From: Vulcanimicrobium sp035943995 | GTDB taxonomy: Bacteria > Vulcanimicrobiota > Vulcanimicrobiia > Vulcanimicrobiales > Vulcanimicrobiaceae | NCBI GenBank assembly: GCA_035943995.1 | Contig: DASZBS010000080.1 | Coordinates: 25,967-89,966, forward strand | Length of the DNA: 64,000 nucleotides | Reading direction: 5' to 3' | Shown here: positions 39,178 through 48,108 of the stretch, in pieces | How positions within the stretch are numbered: the first letter of the stretch is position 1 | How the letters are laid out: each line of letters begins with the position of its first letter | Position numbers and translations under genes: made by a program | The notes under the pieces: model-generated | The model's database searches: none | What the model was told of the DNA's origin: nothing | What the model saw: only the letters and a program-made list of their open reading frames with translations

Positions 39178-39978
39178 GTGACGGTCGACTTCCACTCCCA
39201 CACGCTCGAGAGCGACGGAACCCTGTCGCCGTGCGAGCTGGTCGCGAAGATGCGCGCCCGCGGCGTCTCGTGGTTCTCGATCACCGACCACGACACGACC
39301 CGCGCGTACGACGCCGTCGACGCGCCGGGCCATCACGTGATCACGGGGATCGAGATCAACACCACCTGGGACGGCAGCGACGTCCACATCCTGGGCTACC
39401 GCATCCCCACCGGCCCCTCGCCGCTGGCGGACGTCGTGGAGCGCAACCGCAACCACCGCCGCGACCGCATCGACGTGATGGTCGGCGGCCTCAACCGCGC
39501 GGGCTATCCGGTCACCGTCGAGCAGGTGCTCGCGGAGTCCGGCGCCGGGCACGCGCTGGGGCGGCCGCACGTCGCCAAGGCGCTCGTCCGCAACGGGATG
39601 ATCCGCACCGTGCAGGCGGCGTTCGACGAGTTGCTCTCGCACGGCAAGCCCGGCTATGCGCCGTCGCTGCACATCACGCCCCTCGAAGCGATCGAAGTCG
39701 TGCGCGCCAGCGGCGGTGTCGCGGTGCTCGCGCACCCGGGCCGGCTCAAGGACGAATCGATCGTCGACGACCTGGCGGAGCAAGGCCTAGCCGGGCTCGA
39801 GGTGTTCTACGGAACCCACACCACGCAGCAGACCGCGCACTATCGCGCCAAGGCGAACCGTTACGGCCTGGTGATGACCGCGGGCTCGGACTTCCACGAC
39901 GAGCGGTGGAACGTGCGCGGCGTCGGCATGGACGTGGACGAGGCCGACATCCGCCCGTTCCTCGACCTCGTCGCGTAG
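39178..39978 (+). CDS. PHP-domain phosphoesterase (YciV/TrpH-like)
   Basis: 266 residues. The metal site is seen in DFHSHTLESDGT, FSITDHDTTRAYD, the GIEINTTW motif, VLAHPGRL and SDFHDERW. Proteins of this group hydrolyse phosphoesters such as 3',5'-bisphosphonucleotides or short RNA ends. It starts with GTG immediately after the SpoVS stop, so all three genes likely form one transcript acting on nucleotides or RNA. Confidence 0.87.
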   Translation: MTVDFHSHTLESDGTLSPCELVAKMRARGVSWFSITDHDTTRAYDAVDAPGHHVITGIEINTTWDGSDVHILGYRIPTGPSPLADVVERNRNHRRDRIDVMVGGLNRAGYPVTVEQVLAESGAGHALGRPHVAKALVRNGMIRTVQAAFDELLSHGKPGYAPSLHITPLEAIEVVRASGGVAVLAHPGRLKDESIVDDLAEQGLAGLEVFYGTHTTQQTAHYRAKANRYGLVMTAGSDFHDERWNVRGVGMDVDEADIRPFLDLVA

Positions 39979-40002
39979 CATGCTGCGGCGGCAGCGCGCG
40001 GC

Positions 40003-41499
40003 TTACTTCGGCGCGTAGAGCCCGCGCCGGACGCACTCCACCGCCAGCTCCTCGCGGCTGGATACGGCGAAGATCACGAACAGCCGCGCGACGAGGTTGC
40101 GGATGGTGTGCAGCGAGCGTTTGCGCGAGCGCGCGATGTCGGGATTCGATTTCCCTTGGCAGATCAAACCGAGCACTTCGCGCTGCACGGCGGTGAGCCG
40201 AAGCGTACGATCCTTCGCCGCGTGCGCTTCACGGCGCAGCCAAGACTGTGCGGGAAGACGGCGCGTGTGAATCTCGGCGAACCGGCCCGAGTCCGGTGCG
40301 GCGTTGAGACGCGCGAGTCGAAGCGCAGCGGTAATGGCACGACGTTTGTAGCCGAGCTTGACGTAGAGATCGAATGCCTCGCGGTACCGCCGGATGGCGG
40401 TACGCCGTTCGCCGCCGCACTCGAGAACGTGCGCTTCGACGAGGCGCTGGTACGCGTACGTCGTGGGCCAGCGCCGCATCCAGACGAGCGGTGACGCTCG
40501 CGAGATCTTCACGAACGTGTCGAACGCCGATCGCGCTTCACTCGCACAGCCGGCATTCGCAAGCTCTTCGGCGAGGATCAGCGGGATGATCGCTTCATCG
40601 CCGGCGAGCGTGCTCGGTTTCAATGCCGCGTAGACCTCAGCCGCCGCGTCGACATGGTCGCGCTGCGAGAGAGGCTCGCTCGCGCAGCGCGCGACCGCCG
40701 CGCGTTTGCACTGCGCCTGGACGCGATATGCCTGGGTCGGCGCGATGCGCTCCGCTTCGCGTGCTTCGCGCGCAGCCGCGAGGAGATTGCCTTGCACGTC
40801 CGATGCGAACGTCGCGGCGCAGTACGTTATCCAGAATCGAGCTGTTGCGAGCTGGGTCCCCGGCCACTCCATGCGCGCGCGCCGCTCTTCGACGATCGAC
40901 CAGGCTCGGCGGTCCAAACGTTCGACCGCGAGATGTGCCAGCGATCGGATGCAGGCCACCTCGAGAAAGCGATCGTAATGCCGGCACCGGTCGAGCTCCT
41001 GGAGCGCGCCGACGAAAAACGTCGTTGCGCGAGCGGAATCGCCCCGGGCGAACGCAATCCACCCGCGATATTCGAGAGCGCGTGCGAAAACGATGTCGGA
41101 GTCGAACTCGACGGCATTCAGCGCGCGCTCGGCGTCGTCGAAACGGCCTCGTCCGTACTGAGCGAGAGCAATGTTGAGAGCGATCTCGGACCGAATCGTG
41201 CGATGCCCGCCGACGGCATCCGCTTGCGCGGCGACGAGGACGTCGAGGCCGCGCTCGACGTCGCCGCGCCGCACGTACGCGGCGCCGGTGAGCATGCGAA
41301 CCGTCATCGCTTCGTCGGTCTTGCACGGTATCGCCGCGGCGTCGCGCAACGCGGTCAGCGCTTCGTCAGGGCGCTCCAGCCGCAGCAGCGCGCGCGCCGT
41401 GATGAGCGCGACGTGCATCTTCGATTCGGCGTCGCGCGGCCGCGCCGCGGCACACAACTCCAAGCAGCGTTCGAACGCGCCCGCGAACCATGCGCGCAC
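40003..41499 (-). CDS. TPR-containing LuxR-family transcriptional regulator
   Basis: 498 residues. Most of the protein is TPR-like helical repeats (for example ARALLRLERPDEALTALRDAA and LAQYGRGRFDDAERALNAV). The C-terminal LuxR/NarL-type HTH is at about 430-498 (LTAVQREVLGLICQGKSNPDIARSRKRS ... LVARLFVIF). There is no P-loop, so it is not a full MalT/LAL protein. TPR domains of RRNPP regulators bind signal peptides, and a gene for a tiny exported peptide lies 150 bases upstream in the same direction. GTG at 41499 is the start used. Codon use is less G/C-biased than in flanking genes. Confidence 0.82.
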   Translation of the reverse strand: MRAWFAGAFERCLELCAAARPRDAESKMHVALITARALLRLERPDEALTALRDAAAIPCKTDEAMTVRMLTGAAYVRRGDVERGLDVLVAAQADAVGGHRTIRSEIALNIALAQYGRGRFDDAERALNAVEFDSDIVFARALEYRGWIAFARGDSARATTFFVGALQELDRCRHYDRFLEVACIRSLAHLAVERLDRRAWSIVEERRARMEWPGTQLATARFWITYCAATFASDVQGNLLAAAREAREAERIAPTQAYRVQAQCKRAAVARCASEPLSQRDHVDAAAEVYAALKPSTLAGDEAIIPLILAEELANAGCASEARSAFDTFVKISRASPLVWMRRWPTTYAYQRLVEAHVLECGGERRTAIRRYREAFDLYVKLGYKRRAITAALRLARLNAAPDSGRFAEIHTRRLPAQSWLRREAHAAKDRTLRLTAVQREVLGLICQGKSNPDIARSRKRSLHTIRNLVARLFVIFAVSSREELAVECVRRGLYAPK

Positions 41500-41575
41500 C
41501 GCGTCCTGAACCGTGACACGCCGGTCGGCGCGCTTTTGAAGTGCTGTCGGCGAAACGTCCTCCCGGGAACGACGA

Positions 41576-41601
41576 GGAGGCGCCCGTACCGGGGCGCCTC
41601 C
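41576..41601 (-). terminator. Strong hairpin between the peptide and regulator genes
   Basis: GGAGGCGCCC (41576-41585) and GGGCGCCTCC (41592-41601) form a perfect 10-bp stem with a 6-base loop. There is no T-run on the - strand side, so it may attenuate or process the transcript rather than terminate it fully, leaving high peptide and low regulator expression. Confidence 0.45.
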
Positions 41602-41649
41602 CGAACACCCTGCCGTTCGCGACGTTTCGCTGCGTCGGGTGGATTCCCG

Positions 41650-41844
41650 TTAGTGAGACGGCGGTCCGGACATCCCGTCGTCCGACGGTCCAGCCGCAGC
41701 GGACGGCGCGGTCGAAGCGGGCGCCGCCGACCGGAGGGTCGGAGGTCCCGACATGCCATCGTACGCGACTGACGGTGTGCCGTTCGATAATGATCCGTTC
41801 GTACTACCGAAAAATGTCAATAAAATCGCGAGAACTACTATCAT
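41650..41844 (-). CDS. Small exported peptide with duplicated DGMSGPP motif
   Basis: 64 residues. Residues 1-12 (MIVVLAILLTFF) form a hydrophobic export or anchor segment. The rest is Ser/Gly/Pro/Ala-rich with the motif DGMSGPP at 29-35 and again at 56-62, the second ending in PPSH at the stop. AGGTGG lies 8 bases upstream of ATG 41844. A short hydrophobic start plus duplicated C-terminal motifs is the usual build of pro-peptides cut into pheromones. The gene precedes the TPR-LuxR regulator. I recognise no family, and the signalling role is an inference. Confidence 0.5.
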   Translation of the reverse strand: MIVVLAILLTFFGSTNGSLSNGTPSVAYDGMSGPPTLRSAAPASTAPSAAAGPSDDGMSGPPSH

Positions 41845-41878
41845 TTGAAGCCACCTTTTCAAAGTAAGCCGCGCTAAA

Positions 41879-41913
41879 AGATAGGTACGATCGTACCTAT
41901 CTAGCGCAGTATA
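41879..41913 (-). promoter_or_regulatory. 24-bp perfect palindrome and -10 box upstream of the peptide gene
   Basis: 41879-41902 is a perfect palindrome (AGATAGGTACGA and its complement), with GCGCT/AGCGC outer arms extending it. On the - strand, TATACT at 41908-41913 is a good -10 box, placing the palindrome at about +1 to +25 of the peptide transcript. This position suits an operator for a dimeric regulator or a 5' RNA hairpin. Confidence 0.55.
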
Positions 41914-42452
41914 GTGGCTCGCGCAAAATTCGCGCCTACTCAACGCCGAAAACGCGCCGAAAACTAGTACGATCGGTCGGTGGACAGCGCGCTGACGCTC
42001 GGTCAGCATCGTAGACAGATGACACAGCCCTGTCCGGACTGCGGACATCGCGAAGCGCAGCACTCAGAACGAGGCTGCCAACACCATGAGCCGGGTACGC
42101 GGCTCAGCCGTCCGCTATCATGCGCCTGCCGCCGGACGAACCTCGAACTTCGCGTTCGATCGTTCGACGGTTCGAAGCGTAACGCATAGCGGCGACGCCG
42201 CCGCCGATCATCCTTGCGAGTCGCGCTTCTCCACACCGAAGCCGCGGCTCGTCTACACCCCGGGGGTGCTCGGCGTCGGCGGTCATATGTGCGCAACCGT
42301 AGCATGCTACGCCCCGGTCGCCGGCCTGCCCGGCGGCCGGAAGCGCTCCAACGCTTCGCTCCTGGCCGCCGCAACCGGCGGCATTTGCGGCCTGTCCGGG
42401 AACACGTCCGTTCGACACCGCTTTTCACATCGAAGGAGCTTGCGCAACCATC
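41914..42452. other. 540-base region without a convincing gene
   Basis: Open frames here (for example 42003-42428 on both strands) are shadows of one another with no family match, no ribosome site and no consistent codon pattern. The sequence has patches of lower GC near 41930-41990 and would hold the divergent promoters for the peptide gene and for the + strand gene at 42453. I see nothing else in it. Confidence 0.5.
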
Positions 42453-42692
42453 ATGACCGATGACGAAGTCCGCCCCTGGGTCGGCAAGGCCGTCCGGCTA
42501 ACACTCGACGACGCGCGCGTGCTCGCCGGGACCCTGCACGCCGACGAGAGCGGCGGCCATGGCCATATCCACTATGCCGTCGTCTCCGATCCCATCGCCG
42601 AAGGCGGCGAGAAGGTCACCGAAGTGATCCACGGTGCGGGTCGCATCACCGAGGTCGAAGACGCGTCGGACGATCCCGCGGCGGTGGAGTGA
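42453..42692 (+). CDS. Small hypothetical protein
   Basis: 79 residues, acidic, with a GKAVRLTLDDARVLAGTLHAD start that resembles a small Sm-like or PRC-type beta fold, and a His-rich GGHGHIHYAVVSD turn. Its stop overlaps the ATG of the DoxX gene (TGATG), so it is likely real and co-translated. GAAGGAG lies 14 bases upstream of the ATG. No family recognised. Confidence 0.6.
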   Translation: MTDDEVRPWVGKAVRLTLDDARVLAGTLHADESGGHGHIHYAVVSDPIAEGGEKVTEVIHGAGRITEVEDASDDPAAVE

Positions 42693-43279
42693 TGCACGAC
42701 CTCGGCTTGCTCGCGGCTCGCCTCGCGCTCGGGCTGGGCATCGCGTCGCACGGCGCGCAGAAAGCGTTCGGCTGGTTCGAGGGGCCGGGGCCCCAAAAAG
42801 CGGCCGGTTTCATGGCGAGCGTCGGCCTCAAGCCGGGCGAGACATACGCGACCGCCGCGTACTCGAACGAGCTCGCATCGGGATTGCTGATCGCGCTCGG
42901 GCTCGGCGGCCCGCTCGGGCCGGCCGGCGTCATCTCGACGATGATCGTCGCCGCAGAGACCGTGCACCGGCCGAACGGCTTTTTCGCGGGCAAGAACGGT
43001 ATCGAGGTGAACGTGCTCTACGCGGCCGGCGCGCTCGCCCTCGCGTCGTCGGGCTACGGCGCGCTATCCGTCGACAACGTGCTGGGGCTGCGCGACAAGC
43101 TGCACCATCCGGTGATCACCACGCTGGCGCTCGCCGGCGGGATTGCCGCGGCATACCTGATCCTCGGGCAGCGCGACACGAGCCCGCCCGACGGCACGCT
43201 CGCCGAGCCGACGCTACCGGGAAACCGCGCGCACAACGGTTCGCCGGCCGGCGCCGCGCCGGCCCCCGCCGCGAGCTGA
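42692..43279 (+). CDS. DoxX-family membrane protein
   Basis: 195 residues. The DoxX signature is AARLALGLGIASHGAQKAFGWFEGPG in helix 1, with ELASGLLIALGLGGPLGPAG in helix 2 and two further helices (about 80-105 and 130-150). DoxX-like proteins are linked to redox stress and quinone or thiosulfate metabolism. ATG at 42692 overlaps the previous stop. Confidence 0.82.
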   Translation: MHDLGLLAARLALGLGIASHGAQKAFGWFEGPGPQKAAGFMASVGLKPGETYATAAYSNELASGLLIALGLGGPLGPAGVISTMIVAAETVHRPNGFFAGKNGIEVNVLYAAGALALASSGYGALSVDNVLGLRDKLHHPVITTLALAGGIAAAYLILGQRDTSPPDGTLAEPTLPGNRAHNGSPAGAAPAPAAS

Positions 43280-43304
43280 AAACAGCGGGGTCGCGTAGCG
43301 TGCG

Positions 43305-44714
43305 CTACGCGGCCTCGTCGAGCCCAACCACGCTGCGGCGCCGCGAATAGGCGAAGTACACGACCAGCCCGATCGCCATCCAGACGAAGAACGCGACGAT
43401 CGTCTTGATCGGCAAGCCCTTGAACATCAGGAACAGCGCGCCCGCCGCGGACAAGATCGGAACGACCGGGCTCCACGGCACGCGAAAGCCCCGCTCGAGG
43501 TTCGGCTGGCGGCGGCGCAGGATGATCACGCCGATCGACACCATCGTGAACGCGGCCAGCGTGCCGATGTTGACGAGGTTCGCGACGTCGTCGAGCCGGC
43601 CGATCGCCGCGACGCTCGCGACGATCACGCCGATCAGCGCCGACGACAAGTACGGCGTGCGAAAGCGTGGGTGCACGCGCGCGAACATCGCCGGCAGCAG
43701 CCCGTCGCGCGACATCGCGAAGAACACGCGGCTCTGGCCGTAGAGCATCACCAGCAGCACGGTCGTCAAGCCGGCGATCGCGCCGAGCGCGACGATCGCA
43801 CCGGCCCAGCCCAAGCCGATCTGGATCAGCGAGAACGACACCGGCGACGGCACGTTGAGCTGGTCGTACTTGAGAATTCCGGTGAGGATCGCCGATACGA
43901 TGATGTAGAGGACCGTGCAGATCGCGAGGCTCGCGAGGATGCCGCGCGGCAGATCGCGGGCCGGATCGCGAACCTCTTCGGCCGAGGTCGAGACCGCGTC
44001 GAAGCCGATGTACGCGAAGAACACGAGGCCGGCGCCGTTCACGATCCCCCAGCCGCCGAACGGCGCGAACGGGTGCCAGTTGGCCGGGTTGACGTGGCCG
44101 ATCCCGACGATGATGAAGAACGCAACGATGCACAGCTTGATCGCGACGATCGTCTTGTTCACGTTGTCGCTCTCGCTCGTGCCGCGGATCAGCAGCCCGC
44201 TGATGAGCACGATGATCAGCGCGGCCGGCAGGTTGATGATCCCACCGTCGAATGGGTTCGTGCTCAGCGCTTTGGGGATGACGATGTGGAACGTCGCGCT
44301 CAAGAAGTCGGAGAAATATCCGGACCACCCGATTGCGACCGTTGCCGCGCCGAGCGCGTACTCGAGGATGAGCCCCCAGCCGACGATCCAGGCCACGAAC
44401 TCACCGAGCGTCGCGTAGACGTACGTGTACGCGCTCCCGGACACCGGGACCGACGACGCGAGCTCCGCGTAGCACAGCGCCGCGAGCGCGCTGACGATCC
44501 CCGCGATCACGAAGGATAGCACGATCGCCGGCCCCGCGCTCAGCGCGGCGGCCTTCCCGGTGAGCACGAAGATGCCGGTGCCGATGATCGCGCCGATCCC
44601 TAGCGCGGTCAGGCCCCAGACGCCGAGCGTCTTTTTGAGGGCGGTCCCGTGCGGATCGACGCCGGTCTGCAAGAGCAGCACGTCGAGCGGTTTTACGCGC
44701 CCCAGTACGTTCAC
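43305..44714 (-). CDS. APC-superfamily cationic amino-acid permease
   Basis: 469 residues with twelve predicted membrane helices. Family markers are LTALGIGAIIGTGIFVLTGKAA in helix 1, ALCYAELASSVPVSGSAYTYVYATLGEFVAW in helices 2-3 and FFAYIGFDAVSTSAEEVRDPARDLPRGI in helix 6. It resembles CAT-type permeases that take up arginine, lysine or other amino acids with protons. It is 45 bases downstream of the cyclodeaminase-like gene on the same strand. Confidence 0.92.
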   Translation of the reverse strand: MNVLGRVKPLDVLLLQTGVDPHGTALKKTLGVWGLTALGIGAIIGTGIFVLTGKAAALSAGPAIVLSFVIAGIVSALAALCYAELASSVPVSGSAYTYVYATLGEFVAWIVGWGLILEYALGAATVAIGWSGYFSDFLSATFHIVIPKALSTNPFDGGIINLPAALIIVLISGLLIRGTSESDNVNKTIVAIKLCIVAFFIIVGIGHVNPANWHPFAPFGGWGIVNGAGLVFFAYIGFDAVSTSAEEVRDPARDLPRGILASLAICTVLYIIVSAILTGILKYDQLNVPSPVSFSLIQIGLGWAGAIVALGAIAGLTTVLLVMLYGQSRVFFAMSRDGLLPAMFARVHPRFRTPYLSSALIGVIVASVAAIGRLDDVANLVNIGTLAAFTMVSIGVIILRRRQPNLERGFRVPWSPVVPILSAAGALFLMFKGLPIKTIVAFFVWMAIGLVVYFAYSRRRSVVGLDEAA

Positions 44715-44759
44715 GGCCGTACCCTACGCGCCGCGCGCGTGGCTCCCTTCGCCCGGCGA

Positions 44760-45365
44760 TCAGGGAAGGCTGGGCAGCAGACGCTGCAGCGCCGCCGATG
44801 CCGCGTCCACGATCGCGACCAGCCGCTCTTCTTGCGCGCGCACGATCGCGGGGTCTTTTATGAAGTGGTGGTTGATGCGCACGTTCGCGGCGCTCGCGGC
44901 GAGCGCGGCGCGGAAGAAGTGAAGCGCGCACTCGACGTCGCTCACGAGATGGGTGTTGCCCAGCGCGTTTGCGCGCTCGGCGAGCGCGACGCCCTCGGCG
45001 CTCAGCCCGGCCGCGGCGAGCGGTGCCTCGGCCGCACCGACGAGAGCGGCCTGGAGCGCCGCCGTGCGCGCGCGTTTGCGCTCGTCGCCGTCTTTGGGCA
45101 GCGCGGAAGCGGCGACGACTCGCTCGTACGCCGCCTCGTCGAGCGGGCGGGCGGCGGCGAACCGCTCGCGCAGCATGTCGGCCGCCGCGACGATCGCCGA
45201 CGCCTCGGCGCGTACGGAAACGTACCGATCGTTGCCGGCGGTGATCCGCGCGACCATGGCGCACAGCGCCGCGCCCAGCGCGCCCACGAGGGTGGCCGCG
45301 CTGCCGCCGCCGGGGGTAGGGTCGGCGGACGCCAGCCGGTCCAGGTATGCATCGATTCCGGTCAC
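44760..45365 (-). CDS. Cyclodeaminase/cyclohydrolase (FTCD_C-family) protein
   Basis: 201 residues, helical. The start VTGIDAYLDRLASADPTPGGGSAATLVGALGAALCAMVARIT contains the family signature SxxPTPGGGSxxA and the LGxALxxMV pattern of formiminotetrahydrofolate cyclodeaminase / FchA (methenyl-THF cyclohydrolase). It therefore acts on one-carbon folates, which fits the adjacent ahcY-metK methyl-cycle genes. GTG at 45365 is chosen because the conserved domain starts there; the longer frame begins in the ahcY leader. Confidence 0.82.
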   Translation of the reverse strand: MTGIDAYLDRLASADPTPGGGSAATLVGALGAALCAMVARITAGNDRYVSVRAEASAIVAAADMLRERFAAARPLDEAAYERVVAASALPKDGDERKRARTAALQAALVGAAEAPLAAAGLSAEGVALAERANALGNTHLVSDVECALHFFRAALAASAANVRINHHFIKDPAIVRAQEERLVAIVDAASAALQRLLPSLP

Positions 45366-45491
45366 GGAGCGGTCTACCAGGCAAGAACTCCGGACGCCTC
45401 GCGGCGAATGGAGTCCGGTCGCGCCGTTCGAGCTCGTTTCAACAAGCACGGTCGCCTTCTCTCACCACCCAAAGGAAGTCGAACAACCACC

Positions 45492-46766
45492 GTGCAGACC
45501 ATCGAAAAGACCCGCGGCGACGTGAAAGACGCCGCCCTCGCCGATGCCGGCAAATCGCGCATCGAGTGGGCCGCCACGTTCATGCCCGTGCTCGCCCAGA
45601 TCCGCGACCGCTTCGCGAAGACCAAGCCGCTGGCCGGCGTGCGCATCGGCGCGTGCCTCCACGTCACCACCGAGACCGCCAACCTGATGCTCGCGCTCAA
45701 GGCCGGCGGCGCCGAGATCGCGCTGTGCGCGTCCAACCCGCTCTCGACCCAGGACGACGTCGCCGCGGCGCTCGCGACGCACTACGAGATCCCGACCTAC
45801 GCCATCAAGGGCGAGGACGAAGGCACCTACTACAGCCACATCGAGTCCGTCATCGCGAGCAAGCCGCACATGTCGATGGACGACGGCTGCGACCTCGTCA
45901 CGACGATCTACACCAAGCACAACGCGCTGCTCAAAGAGATGATCGGAGGCTGCGAGGAGACGACGACGGGCGTCATCCGCCTGCACGCGATGGAGAAGGA
46001 CGGCGTGCTGCCGTACCCGGTCATCGCGGTCAACGACGCGCTCACCAAGCACATGTTCGACAACCGCTACGGCACGGGCCAGTCGACGATCGACGGCGTG
46101 ATCCGCGCGACCAACGCGCTGATCGCCGGCTCGACGGTCGTGGTCGTGGGCTACGGCTGGTGCGGCCGCGGCGTCGCGTCGCGGGCCAAGGGCCTGGGGG
46201 CGCACGTCGTCGTCACCGAGATCGACGCGCGCAAGGCGCTCGAAGCGAAGATGGACGGCTTCGAGGTGATGCCGATGGCGGACGCCGCGAAGATCGGCCA
46301 CATCTTCATCACCGTCACCGGCAACTTCCACGTGATCCGCAAGGAGCACTTCGAGGTGATGCGCGACGGTGCGATCGTGTGCAACTCGGGCCACTTCAAC
46401 GACGAGCTCGACCTCGACTCGCTCGAAGCGATGGCGACGGGCAAAGAGAAGCCGCGCGAGTTCGTCGAGTCGTACTTGCTCGGCAACGGCCGCACGGTGC
46501 GCGTGCTCGGCCAGGGCCGGCTCATCAACCTCGCCGCCGGCGAGGGCCACCCCGCGTCGGTGATGGACATGTCGTTCGCGAACCAGGCGATGGCCGCGGC
46601 GTACCTCGCGCAGAACTACAAGACGCTCGAGAAGAAAGTCTACTCCGTGCCGGACCACATCGACGAGGAAGTCGCGCAGCTCAAGCTCGCGGCGTTCGGC
46701 ATCGAGATCGACACGCCGACCGCGGAGCAGGTGAAGTACATGGCCTCGTGGTCGGAAGGAACGTAG
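45492..46766 (+). CDS. ahcY: Adenosylhomocysteinase
   Basis: NAD-dependent enzyme that cleaves S-adenosylhomocysteine to adenosine and homocysteine, removing the product inhibitor of methyltransferases. 424 residues. Key blocks are HVTTETANLMLALKAGGAE, MDDGCDLVT, GCEETTTGVIRLHAM, the NAD motif GYGWCGRGVA, SGHFNDE and the C-terminal VPDHIDEEVAQLKL. It lacks the roughly 40-residue insert of eukaryotic-type forms. GTG start at 45492, with AAGGAAG upstream. metK follows after one base. Confidence 0.96.
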   Translation: MQTIEKTRGDVKDAALADAGKSRIEWAATFMPVLAQIRDRFAKTKPLAGVRIGACLHVTTETANLMLALKAGGAEIALCASNPLSTQDDVAAALATHYEIPTYAIKGEDEGTYYSHIESVIASKPHMSMDDGCDLVTTIYTKHNALLKEMIGGCEETTTGVIRLHAMEKDGVLPYPVIAVNDALTKHMFDNRYGTGQSTIDGVIRATNALIAGSTVVVVGYGWCGRGVASRAKGLGAHVVVTEIDARKALEAKMDGFEVMPMADAAKIGHIFITVTGNFHVIRKEHFEVMRDGAIVCNSGHFNDELDLDSLEAMATGKEKPREFVESYLLGNGRTVRVLGQGRLINLAAGEGHPASVMDMSFANQAMAAAYLAQNYKTLEKKVYSVPDHIDEEVAQLKLAAFGIEIDTPTAEQVKYMASWSEGT

Positions 46767-46767
46767 C

Positions 46768-47997
46768 ATGGCGTACCGCCGTCTGTTCACCTCGGAGTCG
46801 GTGACCGAGGGGCATCCCGACAAGCTCGCGGATCAAATCTCCGACGCCGTGCTCGACGCGATCCTCGCGAAGGATCCGCAGGGCCGTGTCGCGTGCGAGA
46901 CGTTCGCGATCACCGGGCAGATCCACATCGCCGGCGAGATCTCGACGACGACGTACGTCGACATCCCGCGCATCGTGCGCGACACGATCAAGGAAGTCGG
47001 CTACGATCGCTCGGCGATCGGCTTCGACTACGAGACGTGCGGCGTGTCGGTGTCCGTCGACGAGCAGTCGGCCGACATCGCGATGGGCGTCGACAAGTCA
47101 CTCGAAGTGAAGGAGAGCGGCGACCGCGATCCGTTCGAGCTCACCGGCGCCGGCGACCAGGGCATGATGTTCGGCTTCGCCTGCCGCGAGACGCCGCAAT
47201 TGATGCCGCTGCCGATCACCCTCGCGCACGACCTCACGCGGTTGCTCGCAGCGAAGCGCAAAAACGGCGACATCAAGTACTTGCGCCCCGACGGCAAGTC
47301 GCAGGTGACCGTCGAGTACGACGGCCACAAACCGGTCCGCATCGAGGCGGTCGTCATCTCCACCCAGCACGACGACGACATCCCGCTCGACTTGATCCGG
47401 CGCGAAGTCACCGAGCAGATCATCGACGCGGTGATCCCGCGCGGGCTGCGCGACGAGCACATGAAGATCTTCGTGAACCCCACCGGCCGGTTCGTCATCG
47501 GCGGGCCCAAGGGCGACGCGGGCTTGACCGGACGAAAGATCATCGCCGACACGTACGGCGGGATGGCGCGGCACGGTGGCGGCGCGTTCTCCGGCAAGGA
47601 TCCCACCAAGGTCGACCGCTCGGCGGCATATGCCGCGCGCTACGTCGCCAAGAACGTCGTCGCCGCGGGGCTTGCCGAGCGCTGCGAGCTGCAGGTCGCG
47701 TATGCGATCGGCGTCGCGCACCCGGTCAGCGTGCTGGTCGAAACGTTCGGCACGGGCAAGATCGCCGACGAGAAGATCGCCGAGCTGGTCGGCAAGCACT
47801 TCGATCTGCGCCCGGCGGCGATCATCGCGAACCTCGACCTGCGCCGCCCGATCTACAAGCAGACGGCGTCGTACGGTCACTTCGGCCGGCCGGAGCTCGA
47901 CCTGCCGTGGGAACGGCTCGACAAAGCGGCCGCACTGCGCGCCGATTCCGGGCTGCGCGGTGAGATCGACCGCGAGCTCGCTCCGCTGACGGCCTAG
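46768..47997 (+). CDS. metK: S-adenosylmethionine synthetase
   Basis: Makes SAM from methionine and ATP. 409 residues with FTSESVTEGHPDKLADQISDAVLDAIL, GAGDQGMMFGFA, DGKSQVTVEYD and GGGAFSGKDPTKVDRSAAYAARY, all standard MetK motifs. Cotranscribed with ahcY (one-base gap), which keeps the methyl cycle together. A strong terminator follows at 48026. Confidence 0.97.
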   Translation: MAYRRLFTSESVTEGHPDKLADQISDAVLDAILAKDPQGRVACETFAITGQIHIAGEISTTTYVDIPRIVRDTIKEVGYDRSAIGFDYETCGVSVSVDEQSADIAMGVDKSLEVKESGDRDPFELTGAGDQGMMFGFACRETPQLMPLPITLAHDLTRLLAAKRKNGDIKYLRPDGKSQVTVEYDGHKPVRIEAVVISTQHDDDIPLDLIRREVTEQIIDAVIPRGLRDEHMKIFVNPTGRFVIGGPKGDAGLTGRKIIADTYGGMARHGGGAFSGKDPTKVDRSAAYAARYVAKNVVAAGLAERCELQVAYAIGVAHPVSVLVETFGTGKIADEKIAELVGKHFDLRPAAIIANLDLRRPIYKQTASYGHFGRPELDLPWERLDKAAALRADSGLRGEIDRELAPLTA

Positions 47998-48025
47998 CCG
48001 CCCAAGCGCCCAGTTCACGCGAGGA

Positions 48026-48058
48026 GAGGTGCCGGTCACTGGCCGGCGCCTCTTTGCT
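48026..48058 (+). terminator. Terminator after metK
   Basis: GAGGTGCCGG (48026-48035) pairs with CCGGCGCCTC (48043-48052) in a 10-bp stem (one G-T pair), followed by TTTGCTT. It ends the ahcY-metK transcript. Confidence 0.75.
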
Positions 48059-48108
48059 TGCGCACGGAACGCCTAGCTGTTGTGGTGCGTTACTCCCGTG
48101 ACTCCACC

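Noticed and set aside
41998..42463. Overlapping open frames on both strands
   Set aside because: They mirror each other, lack ribosome sites and family motifs, and are typical of high-GC sequence.
45366..45491. Possible SAH or SAM riboswitch in the ahcY leader
   Set aside because: The leader has some GC-rich pairing, but I could not match the conserved core of an SAH or SAM riboswitch; no feature called.
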